64,000 bases of DNA, taken from Cryptomeria japonica. Its lineage: Eukaryota > Streptophyta > Pinopsida > Cupressales > Cupressaceae. Both the position numbers and the translations under genes were made by a program. The stretch spans positions 524,506,137 through 524,570,136 of the forward strand of contig NC_081414.1 of the NCBI RefSeq assembly GCF_030272615.1. The letters run 5' to 3'. This document shows positions 47,815 to 58,788 of the stretch, in pieces. The notes below the pieces were generated by a model. It saw only the letters and a program-made list of their open reading frames with translations, did not search any database and had not been told where the DNA came from. Position 1 is the first letter of the stretch; each line of letters starts with the position of its first letter.

Positions 47815-48453
47815 GATAGTTCATTCCTCTAGTAAAATTGAAGTGTTCTTAGAAAACTTTAATGAATACACAAAGGTTAGTCAGATTCATAGGCAACTTG
47901 CAAAAAAGATCTATTAGTAATCATTGATTGGTTTTTTAAGTATGTCTTTGACAAGCGTATCTTCGTCAATCGTCCTACAGAAAAGAGTTAGGCTACCAAA
48001 AATCTCACAAACAAATCAAGGTTAGCATTAGTGAAGTTCGGATTAAAATAAAAAAACCCTAACATGCAGCCTGTTAAAAATCACAAAGACAGAGACTCGT
48101 ACGACACAATTTTCCCGTTAACACGACACAACTTTAGATTTTGCACAAAAACCAAAATGTACTCGTACGACTTAGGATTTAGCAGTCAGAAATTCATATG
48201 ACATGAATTTAACTCTTGTACGACAACAAAAATTAGTTCGTACGACACAGGATTTACTAGTCAGAAATTCGTACTACATGCATTTAGACCTCGTACGACA
48301 GGGATAATGAGTTCGTACAACATAAGATGAGATTTTGTACCATACTAAAAGGTAGTTCGTACGAGTTGGAAAATCAACTTGTACAACATTTTGATTTTGT
48401 CCCAGTAGAGATTGATGTTTGTTGAAGCTTGAGAGGCTAGAAATGATGATTCT
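47815..48453 (-). other. Element Y leader, outer part, with CGTACGA motif series
   Basis: Untranslated sequence between the Y primer-binding site and the Z insertion. At 48098-48400 about eleven degenerate copies of (T/C)CGTACGACA occur every 20-30 bp, several with the full palindromic core TCGTACGA. The same motif occurs in the inner half of the leader. No ORF of note. Confidence 0.7.
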
Positions 48454-48471
48454 GCCCCACGGTGGGTGCCA
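48454..48471 (-). other. Primer-binding site, tRNA-Lys type (element Y)
   Basis: The minus strand reads TGGCACCCACCGTGGGGC, two differences from the tRNA-Lys-type site TGGCGCCCAACGTGGGGC, three bases inside the LTR. Confidence 0.75.
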
Positions 48472-48474
48472 AAA

Positions 48475-49519
48475 TGTCGTGCTCTGTGAAGTGTACTTGT
48501 TACTGCAAACACAATGCACTCAATAAATCATTACAAGAAATGGTTAATGAATTAAATCAAAGAAAGACAAAACCATAGCTAAGTGATCTATTGCCTCCTA
48601 GTAAATGCAAGTATGAATTTTTCTCTCAAATCTTGGTATGCAAACTCCAGTGACTTGACTACACATAAATGGAGGATTTAAATGATGAAGATCCATGATC
48701 TAGAAATGATAGCATGATTAAGCCACATGATTTCACGATTATTCTAGGAAATAGACTAGAATGAAGATGCAATTAAGCTAAGATTTGAACATGATAACAA
48801 TGCTTGAAATGATAAACTAGAAGCTAGATGCCTATAGTAACAATGCTTGAATGCAAATGAGATGGGATCAAAATGATATGTAAAAGTGATATGAAATTGG
48901 GACCCTTTGTGCTCCAAAATGAGGTCTATTTATAGGATTTCCCAAGGCTAAGGGTGAGGTGGCAGGAATTAACGGTCCAAATTGATTTGAAGATATCAAT
49001 GGTTAAATTGGAGGTGGGTTGAGAAGAGGTTGGATGAAAGGGAACATATGTCATCTCTATGGTGACAAGTGTCAAGAGGCTTCTAGAAGAGGTTAGATGA
49101 AAGAGAACACTTAGTGACAAGTGTCACAAAGCTTTGCTTATGAGAGGGCAAAGTGTTCAAGGAAAGGGGACATGGTGGATAAATGGAATGGGTTAGGTTT
49201 AGGAGTGGTAGAGGTTAGGAGAATTTGAATTTAAAAATTCAAATAATGGGAAAAGGCTAATTAATCTCAACAACTCACAATTGATTTGTTTAAATTAATT
49301 AGGGGATTTAGAAGAAATGAATTTGATGGGGAAGAATTAATTAATTAAAGGGGATTATTGAAATGAACCTATTAAATAAATCCTTAGATTTATTAATAAG
49401 TAGATGAAAGGGGAAATTTAATCAAATTGCTTAGTGAATTCAATTAAATTGGGAAGGGGGATTAATTAAATAATTGCTTAGTTAATTAATTATCTTCAGA
49501 CCATTTTTAGGTGTATACA
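48475..49519 (-). mobile_element. 5' LTR of element Y
   Basis: This 1045-bp LTR starts TGTCGTGCTCTG and ends GGTGTATACA. It keeps the ~200 bp (about 48788-48990) that the 3' LTR has lost. It shows more substitutions against its partner than the Z or N LTRs do, in line with Y being the oldest layer of the nest. Confidence 0.92.
48927..48934 (-). promoter_or_regulatory. TATA box in Y 5' LTR
   Basis: The minus strand reads CCTATAAATAGACC, a canonical plant TATA box. It is inside the segment deleted from the 3' LTR. Confidence 0.6.
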
Positions 49520-51502
49520 ATTCTCATTAATTAGAAACTTGAATGCAAATGGAGCTTGTTTTTATTCAAATTGGCTTTAATTGAAAAAAACTATATTTGG
49601 ATTAAATAATGGCCTTTTGGACTGTGACTAGCTTTTATTTTGTTAAAGATTGCTTGGTATTGTAATTGGAAATGAAACGTGTTTTAGCCATTTTTGGATT
49701 GGAAACTTCATGATATAATTCTAATTAAGGAAAATTTTCATGTGTGTGGGTATGAATTTTAAATTAATGAATTGTACAAATCTCTTTGAGGATATATTAT
49801 TTTTTCCCTCTTTCTTGTGTTTTCCTTGTTGTAGACTTTCTTATCATGGAGGAATCAATTTATTGAAAGAGTTACGATTAGTTGGAATAGCTTTAAATTA
49901 TATTTTTGAATTGTCCTTAGGATTCCTTAACATGGATGTGTATAGTATGCAAGTGAACCCTTTTGGGTATTTACTTTGATTGGAGGATTTTGGTGTTTGG
50001 TTTGAAAAGAGTCATTTTCATGATTTATGCTTGTATGTTGTTGAATGTGATTCCATCATGCAAGATAATTGGTTAAGTATTTATTGTGGTTGTACTTGCT
50101 TTATTCCTTGTTGTGGTCTTCTCTTGTGAATAGACCAGTTAGTTTAACCTTGGTAGAAGGTTTGTATAACCAAGTTGTTTCTTCAGTTTTGTGTTGAACT
50201 CCCTGTGTTGGTTGCCTTTTGTGTTTGCCTTGGAGTTCTTGTAGGTTGAGTAGTGTCATAAGGAAGAGTGGATTCTAAGTGGGGGTCGGAGCCCAATGTG
50301 GCTGCTAGGATAACCCCTTGGAAGTTGATTAATAAGTGATAACTTAATTAATAAACTAGGGTTGGGTTTTAAAACATTAATCAAGATTAATTGTGCCCCT
50401 CTCATGGTTGAGTGCTAGTACAGACTCGGGATGTAGTGGGAAGGCCTGGAATGGCAAACCAACTAGTTTATCTTCATGAAAATTTTGTTGGGTTTGCATG
50501 AGTCATAGATGGGGGTCGGGGGTTCGGGAAAGGCTACCAAGATAGCCCAAGATGGGGGTGGGGACCTAAGGAGGTCTGCCAAGATAACCCATACCATCTA
50601 TGCAATGACACTCTTCCCTTATGTTCACTAGTGTGTAATATTGTGTTGGCTTTACTTGGAGCACTCTTGTGGGAGTCATATTTGTATGCTTATGCCTTAT
50701 GTGAGTACCTGGTGTACATGTTAGACCATGTGATACTTTATTCTGGTTTGTTTGAGGGCCTTATTCTATCTCCTAGCATAGAGGGGTGGTCCTTTTTGGG
50801 CCACATGATTGGGTGGTAGTGCCACTTTCCATCGGGTATTTTGTTCATGCTTTCTTGCAAGGGATTAGCTTCGCAGGTGCTCTAGATTTATCTCTTAGAT
50901 TTACTCCATTCCATTGAACTGGTTGGATCCTCTTTGTTCTTCTTGGATCATATTTTTATCTCTTGGACCTTATGTGGTCAGTTGTATCATATGTTTATAT
51001 GTATGCCTGCATGGCAGTTGTAATTTGATGTAATCATCATGTATTTTATGAGACTTGGTATTTTAAGTGCAATTATAATATTACGTTACCCTTGCAATGT
51101 AAAAGCAATGTATTATGATGAGATTTATATGTTAGGATTTATATCTTTAATTAAATTCATTAATATAATGTAATTGAATGTTTTGTCATAAATGAAGCAT
51201 ATAAATGTTACTGTTATCTCGTGCTAAGAATGATACAATCATTGATTAGGGTAACTAAGTTTCTAATGGTTAAATATATTTCTTAAGTGGATTAATTGAT
51301 ATTAAGTAAGGATTAGTTTAATTAATTAATTCACGTTGGGAAACCCTTTAGGAGTTTGAGTTAATTCTTTTGCTTGTGCAACATCTATTGCAATGTTTAT
51401 CTTTTACGTTATGCATTCATAATTGTTTAGAAAAAAAATATTTTGCACTCTTTTTGAGTATTTGTAGTTGAATCCTTTAGGGTTTCTTGATGGGGCATTA
51501 CA
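49520..51502 (+). mobile_element. Right piece of LTR-like sequence P
   Basis: This ends with CCTTTAGGGTTTCTTGATG then GGGCATTACA, which closely resembles the 3' end of the N LTR, so P is probably an old LTR of a family related to N, read on the plus strand. Three degenerate blocks of the type GGGGGTCGG..GGCT(G/A)C(T/C)A(G/A)GATA(A/G)CCC lie at 50280, 50513 and 50553. No coding sequence. Its left end is not identifiable, so solo LTR versus fragment is undecided. Confidence 0.5.
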
Positions 51503-52713
51503 GAAATGATCCTCCTCCCAGATGTCAAGATAAGGGTAGATCTATCCCTCCTCTTCATGATGGACCCGGTCTCCTTCCTACACCTCCCATTCTTCCTTTT
51601 TATGTTGTGGTTCCTCCTCCTTCATCTTACAAATAGAAGTGACTAGACTCTCCTATTTTCAAACCTAAAAGACTCCAACCCATTCAGCCTTCCCTAAAAG
51701 AAGAGATGAAGCCTATACCTGATGAGCCTAAACCTTTAGCCAAAACCAAATGAAACCTTTGTGTGAGAGAATGTTGATGGAGAAATTGTGCTAGAGCTCG
51801 TGAAGTTTCTTCCCAAACAATTTCTTCTCCTAAAACACCAACTGTTGACATGATTCCATTTTCTCCTAAAGTTCAACCTAATTCTCCAAGATGCAAAATC
51901 CTTAAGACAAATGATGGTTCAAGTTCTATTCCTATTAGAACTCCTTATTTTGTTAATCTTGATAAATAAATAGGTGAAAATGTTGTTAATGATGAAAATG
52001 TTAATCCTAATATTTATGATGATGAATATGACTATGTTGATGCTGACAATTATTTATCTGCAAAATTTTCAAAAGCATTAATCTTATCTCCTAGTAATGA
52101 ACAAAGTGACTCATCATTAGACAATGGTCCTTGTTTAGAGCTTGTGATAGCTGCATCTACTATGTTAGATGTGGCTCCTCTTGCGTGTTGTCCACCTTCT
52201 TGAAATAGTGATCAACAAGATTAGGGGGAGGATGATGTGCTTGATTAGCTTCATTAGCACCATGGATTCTATTTCTCTCTCCTCTCTTGCTTGTTTGTGA
52301 TCCTTCTTCTATTTGTTTCCCTATTATTCTATTTTCCCTAGTGTTGTCTACTTGAGGATTATGCAAAGCGTTGAGATTTATTTTGGTCTCTTCCATGTTG
52401 ACTCAAAAGACACATGTGTTCCCTTCTTCCATGGTGGTTTCCTATATTTGGGGGATGAGGACAATTATATGCACATATATATACATGATATACATAAGTT
52501 ATCATAAAAATAATACTGACCCCATAGTTATTTGAAGTCACCTCATGCTTTGTGTTTTTTATTCATTATCCTTTGACTTATCCTCTCTTGGGACTAAATT
52601 ATTGTGATAACGTACTTGTCTTTTTGGGTGTATCCTACCTTAAATAAATTTCTCCCGAAAAGGTATGTGCAATCACTTTAACATGGGGGCATACACTCCA
52701 CTCATGAATCTCT
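51503..52713 (+). pseudogene. Diverged fragment of a Z-type gag-protease tail and 3' region
   Basis: Plus-strand translation aligns with residues ~905-1147 of the Z protein: IPPLHDGPGLLP vs IPPCHDGLGLLP, then VVPPPSSY, SSPKTP, IPFSPK, ENVVNDENV, KALILSP, PCLELVIAAS, DVAPLACC and EDDVLD at the stop near 52248. There are in-frame stops (for example after PPPSSYK and VNLDK). About 450 bp of the downstream untranslated region also match (GTTGACTCAAAAGACACATG at 52399, GCATACACTCC at 52690). It begins abruptly at P and ends at the B LTR. Confidence 0.85.
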
Positions 52714-53922
52714 TGTTAGATATTTCAAATAACCGGAAGACAACTGAGAGGGGGGGTGAATTAGTTGTCACAAATTACCAGAACAATTAGCAATTTAAAA
52801 CTTATTAATACTAGAACCCAAAACAATAATACCAGAATAGCAGTTAAACCAATTAAGCATAAACAATAATCATAGAATAAGAACCATCCACATGACACCA
52901 ATATTTATATGTGGAAAACCTGGTAAAGGGAAAAACCATCATGGGAAGCCTACCCATAGTCAGATAATACTTCTATAGTATGTATGTGAATTAAAATTGA
53001 GGGGCCTGCACTTGTAGGAAGGCCAACAACCTAGAGCACACTGCTCATCACAAAAGGAGCCTCACTGACTACATAGAAATCCAAACTACAATCCAGAGAA
53101 GTGTTGAACTGCAAAAGATAGAATCTCCTATGTTTGAGTACAGTTCCAGTTAAGCTCAATACCAGAGGACTAAATCCTCTTACATAAACCCAATTCAATG
53201 TCCAATGATCGACCAAATCCTCTGCCTGAATGATATTACATTATTCACACATTACATTCCTTGACCATGACCTCTAACATAACCATGATGATCTACGATG
53301 AGATCTTACATATATATATAAACCCTCGACCATAAACAATTAGGTCGGCCACCAGATAATAAAACAATTACATATTTACAAACCATGTCGGCCTTAGCCC
53401 AAACAAATAATATCCAACATATAAGACATCCTGGAAATACATCGAGAGGTCCAGTCCACATGTTACATTAAAGCCAGTCCATAACCTAGATCAACCGGGA
53501 CCCAGTATAGGTCCACATGCTACAACAATAATCTCCATCCGCCAAGTCTTGAACATGATCACCAGAAGCATCCTGAAACTCCACCAGAAGTTACACCAAC
53601 ACCACTTATGCAATTCATCAAGGATCTTCATCAAAATATTTGATGGTGAAACCCTCATCAAAACTAGAAACTAAGCTTCTAAGCAAGCAATATAGCATCT
53701 GATCACCAGACCAAAAGTAACTGACTGAATATGAACATGAGTATCATGAACAAGTCAATTCCATCACCAAACTATACCGGATCATGTTGGATCTAAATCA
53801 ACCAGAAACCACTCAACCTATCGGGACCGAAAGGGTGTCGGTAAAGCATCCAAACAACTAGTGTTGGCATCAATGACAAAACATCAATTCGACACATAAT
53901 CAATTCCACCAAGTGGCCAACA
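52714..53922 (-). mobile_element. 3' LTR of element B
   Basis: This 1209-bp LTR has termini TGTTGG...TAACA on the minus strand and a polypurine tract against its right edge. It contains GAGAGGGGGGGTGAATTAG 27-46 bp from its left edge, shared with A. A TATATATATA run at about 53307-53323 could be its TATA region. Confidence 0.8.
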
Positions 53923-54294
53923 ATCTCCCCTTTTGGCATTGATGATAATAATAGATGTGAAAAACATCTAAGTACCAAGAAATGCCAAACAAGTCTCCCC
54001 CAATGGAAGACAACCAACAATCTCCCATATACAACTCTGAATGTCAATATCTCCCCCCTTTACTTTTCTTATTCATATCTCTCCCCCTATGACTTTTTCT
54101 TTTTCCTTCTTTGTCTTTTTCACATCAATATCTCTCCCCCTTTGACATCAATGCCAAAAATCTGACAAAAATATCAAAGCAAAATTATAAACCATTGAAT
54201 CACAAAGCTAACTACTCCCCCTGAGCAGTAGCATCCCACATCAGTGTCGGAATGAATAGTATCTCTAATAATGCATGCAGGACTGATGCCAAAT
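53923..54294 (-). other. 3' UTR and multiple polypurine tracts of element B
   Basis: On the minus strand AATGCCAAAAGGGGAGAT abuts the LTR. Further AAAGGGGGAGA-type tracts lie near 54050, 54082 and 54135. There is no coding sequence. The region ends at the S2 insertion. Confidence 0.75.
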
Positions 54295-55058
54295 TGTCAT
54301 GCCCAAAATTTAGGGCAAGATCGGGATTAAAAAATAAATTAAATCACAACTCAAACTTTAAATTAGCAAATATGGAATGCATTAACAAGTATGGCTTATT
54401 TATGAGTGAGTTAATTCTAACCACTAACTCAAGTAAACAAAAATAATTTAAAAATAAATGCGGAATACTACACGCGTTAATTTAATAGCTCATCAAATTT
54501 AATCAATAGATTAATTAAATCCAAAAACCTCAATTGATAGACAGGGATAATATTAATTTCCAATAGTCATAAATCGCTTTTAGGGAATAAATAAATTTAG
54601 TCCTAGCGCATAGTACTTAGTGCTTCAAATCTATTCTAAACATTAATTAACATGTGACTACTATTCGGCAATGGGGGTTATTTAAAATAATTCTCATAAT
54701 GAATATCTCCTATAAAGCTTTATCTCATATACCTATATCTAGGAGGCTAAAGTTTAATCCCTATAGACAATAATTTACTACAAAAGTTAAATCCCCTAAC
54801 GTTTAATTTAATACATCATAAAAATTTAATTTTGCAAATATTTAGCTTAATTTAAAATACCTCACTATTTTATTTAAATTAATTATTACTTCAGAAATAT
54901 ATAACTTTAAAAAAAACATCTCTATAGATATACATAACCACACTTATAAATTTATTAACACATTATAACCACCTAGTTAAATATCCTTACTCCTTTTTGA
55001 CCTTCCCTTCAGAATTTAAAACCTTACGTATAAAAATATACATATATTATATTCTTAA

Positions 55059-55060
<2 letters not shown>

Positions 55061-55144
<84 letters not shown>
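55061..55144. repeat. (TA)n microsatellite in S2
   Basis: A TA run of about 84 bp at the place equivalent to the 126-bp run in S1. Confidence 0.97.
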
Positions 55145-55149
<5 letters not shown>

Positions 55150-55360
55150 CCCACACTTCATAATATTTTCATAAAATGTAAATCCTAATCTTTATTATAA
55201 AAGAGTCCTTTTATATTCATTTTTAATAACTCCTTTCTTTTATTTCTACCCTAGCCCTACCCAGGCTAGGGTTTTATCTTTTTATTTTTTTGCAGGGCAG
55301 GCATGGCGGATGTGGTGGCGATTTTGATGTTTGTTGGGGCGGTGGGTGTGCTGGGCGTCG

Positions 55361-55491
55361 CCATTGTGTGACCACATAGTGGTGCGCGGGCACCGCCCAC
55401 TGTGTGCCCACACAATGGTGGCGCGAGGCGCCGGGCCACTATGTGTTCACACAGTGGAGGCGCTTCCACCCCGCCCACTATGTGCAGTGGG
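55361..55491. repeat. Palindrome array in S2
   Basis: Palindromes at 55361-55382, 55397-55418 and 55436-55457, plus a shortened one at 55473-55491, pair CCA(C/T)T(G/A)TGTG with CACA(C/T)A(G/A)TGG. The period is about 37 bp as in S1, but there are only three to four units against seven. Confidence 0.88.
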
Positions 55492-58400
55492 GCCCTCGAA
55501 ACCCCTCCTTTTTTATTTTTTTATTTTTTTTTATTTATTTATTTCTTTTTATTTACTTAATATATATTTATATATATTTTTGCATAATAATAATCAATTT
55601 GCAAAAATCTCTATAAAGAAATTTTAATCTCTACTTTGTCAAAATATTGTGTTAAAAGATGGATTTAAACAATGTGTTTTTAAAAGAAAATATATTTAAA
55701 AGATTAAATATATACATATATAGATTATGTGCATCCAAACTTAGAAATCTCTTCAGTACAACATAAATAGAGGTTATAAAATTTACTTTTGAAACTTTTA
55801 CACAGTTGTTTTAAAAATGATCTGATTTACAACAATGTATCAATATATTTTTTTTTTGTTTGATTTACTTACTGTCAATAACTGAATTTAATAATCTTAT
55901 AAACAACAACTCTAGAGACTATTTATTTCAATAAATCTGGTAAACTATAGATTTTATATTCTATAGTAAGTAAATAACAGAGCTTAATGATTTTAACAGC
56001 AACTATATGCAAATGGGATTATTAAAATTAGATAGGTCATCTAGTTCCTAATTTTAAACCTCTGCAACTAAATATGAGAGTTTATTTTCTAAAACTAGAT
56101 AAGTATTATATTACTTAAAATAAATAGACCATCTAACTCTAGATTTACTTTCTGCAATGAAAGTAATTAACAGGATTAACTAATCCTAAAACAACAACTA
56201 TCTTAAATTTAGAAATTATTAAATTAAACTATAGAGATGGTTATTTTATCTATAGACTTTATTTTCTACAAATAACATAAAACCGCACATAACATAGAAT
56301 CACAAATTTAATAGAAGATAGCTTTTACATTTTCATGTATAGATCTAAATGCTTTTATTATCAACCTTCTACATGCATGCAAAATCCATTCTATTTCTTT
56401 TCAAATAAATTGTTTCAAATGCGTGAGGGAAATAACAATTTTCTTTCTTTTCAAAATATCCTACACACACAAATATTTATTTCAAACTTTAGGAACTAAA
56501 ATAAGAAATAATCATTTTCTTTCTTGCAATATAACTTAAATGACTATTACAAATATTTAAATCTTATCTCCAAGATCTCTCATTTCTAATAAATGAGGAA
56601 AATACTAAATACATAACTAAATATTTTTCTGCAACAACCATTTCCAGCCACATCTACTTGTCCTACTATTTTCTTCTAACAACCTGCAATTACAATCAAA
56701 GAGATGACCATGGAGTGCTCACCTCCCAACCTAGGCTAGCTAGTAGCCACCCCTGAGCTCAGAGAACCAAGCCCTAGATAGGTAACACACATGCAAACAC
56801 AAAAGACAAGGGAAAACACAATCTCAAACACAATCCCAACCCAGGTTGCACTGCACCACACATTCATGATGTCTTTTCAAGGGTGGTAGTGCACCAAGTA
56901 CCCTGAGGAGACTGCAAGTATGGTAAAACATATAGCCACCTCATGGAAAACCAAATACATCAAGTATAACAACCCCTCTTTCCTTATGCCCCCCAAGGCA
57001 TTCATGCCTTATTTCCCTCCTTATGACCCCCAATGCATAAACAAGCCATGCAACAAGGCTCACATAAAATCCCTTGTGATCACTCTCATAATGAGAGCCT
57101 CTCACTCAAGGGTTGTCACTTCTACCACGCATAAGAACATCCTCTCTCCCAAGAGTAGGAGGTCTTAATTACTCCCAAAACACATAAATTGCAAAATCAC
57201 AAAACACCAAATAAATTTCCAAGGAATACATGCAAGGTAAACTAGCCTTTAACACAAGCAATTCTTTCAATCCAACATGCAATAAGAAACATTACAAGAA
57301 AGGTAAAACCAACCTTAAACTGCCCAATGGTATGCTAGTTTTGTTGAGGATGAGCAGCCCAATTCCACAAGTCTTTGCTTTCTAACCTTAGCCAAATTCT
57401 ATATCCCAAATCTATCTTTTTTCTTTTCAAAATTCGTTTGTATCCAAAAATGGAGAGTGGGTGATTACCCACTAGTTTTCTAATTCTTGCTTAAGAAGCC
57501 ATTTGTGAGAGTTCTCACAAGTTTCTAAAAACTGAAGAGGAAGGTAAGGTAAAATGGGAAAGGGAACTTTCATTCAAAAAGAAAGGTTCACAACTTAGTT
57601 CTAGTCTTCTAATTTCAATTTTCGCACAGCTTAGAAAAACCACTTTTTAGGGTGTCTTAATGGTCACATGAGAGTTGAAACATGCCTAAAATTACTCCTA
57701 ACCCTTAGGTATACCTTATGGGCTTTAGGAAACCCTAATAAACTACCCCTAGGAGTCCATTTAACCCTTTTTAAACCCCTCTGAAGTTAATTTTCGGGTC
57801 AAACCTAAGTTGAGTACCCCAAAGATTCTCTACCTAAGGCAATTATGGAATCACATTAAATTTAATTAAAAAGGCTATAGTTAAACAATTCCCTCCAAGA
57901 GACAAATTTAAAAACTCAAACATAAATCAACACATGTGTCAAGTGACACGAAGAAATAATTTTACAAAATTGCACATAAAATCTTGTCTCTTGTTGGATT
58001 TAAATAAATCAAATAAATAACATTTAACACACATGCATCATTTACTATTACGAATAAAATACGACACAAATGGGGTGTTGTCTCTCCAAATAGACAAACC
58101 ATGGTTTTACGAACATACATAGGTCTAGGTTTGGTTCTCCATAATATTTCCATGGTCACATGGATATATTTTCTTGCGCCACTCAAATACACAGTAGTAA
58201 TTTCTAATAACCTCGTATAATATTCAACACATGAATTAAAATACACATCAAACACTTTGCATATAATTTACATTTGAACAATTCAATATATCTCATATCC
58301 AAATAAATCCACATAAGCAATTATCATAATTCTCATAATTTTGATCCACGCATAAAACATACATCCTAATTCTATCATCATAGTAAAGTCCTGCAAATCC

Positions 58401-58788
58401 AATAATGACATACATCATTTCTAATTTGTCCTATTCTAGAAACATATAGAGTTCTATATCATAAAGCATATAAATGAAGCATCAACATTCATCAATGTTA
58501 TCCAAATCATGGAATCATATAAGTTCTAAATCTAGACATAGCTGACATACGTTAAATCAAGATTATCCAATCAATGGATCTTTTAGGATTTCAAATTCAT
58601 AACACATAAAAATGTACACCACAAGGTGCAATAACTCTATAACTTGGTTCAATTACTTTTCTCACCAATCTATCTGTCTAACATAGTCCATTCTATTGAA
58701 TTATAAAGCATTTATAAATAGGGTCAAACATGGTCAACTAAGTTAATCAAAGCTTGGTTTGGAGAAGGCCTTACACAAACCACATCAA

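Larger units (their letters stand above)
18826..49519 (-). mobile_element. Element Y: Ty3/gypsy element lacking gag and RT, hosting Z and N
   Basis: The LTR pair 18826-19667 and 48475-49519 begins TGTC(A/G)TGCTCTG and ends GGTGTATACA, and is flanked by the direct repeat ATTCT (18821-18825, 49520-49524). The right LTR is 5', shown by a tRNA-Lys-type primer-binding site at its inner edge and a polypurine tract at the inner edge of the left LTR. Removing Z leaves about 9.2 kb. Protease, RNase H and integrase remnants are present; gag and reverse transcriptase are not. Z is inserted in the leader between the primer-binding site and protease. Confidence 0.9.
54295..58775 (-). mobile_element. S2: inverted second copy of the S solo LTR, inside element B
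   Basis: It starts TGTCATGCCC and ends GGCCTTACA on the plus strand, the reverse complement of the S1 ends, and is colinear with S1 throughout at 4481 bp. The flanks are CAAAT (54290-54294) and CAAAC (58776-58780), a TSD with one mismatch. It lies about 13 bp beyond the RNase H stop of element B. Short open frames inside are not conserved genes. Confidence 0.8.

Noticed and set aside
54295-58775. S2 as the lost internal or pol region of element B
   Set aside because: Its ends, near-matching TSD and colinearity with S1 show it is a separate insertion downstream of the B pol stop.
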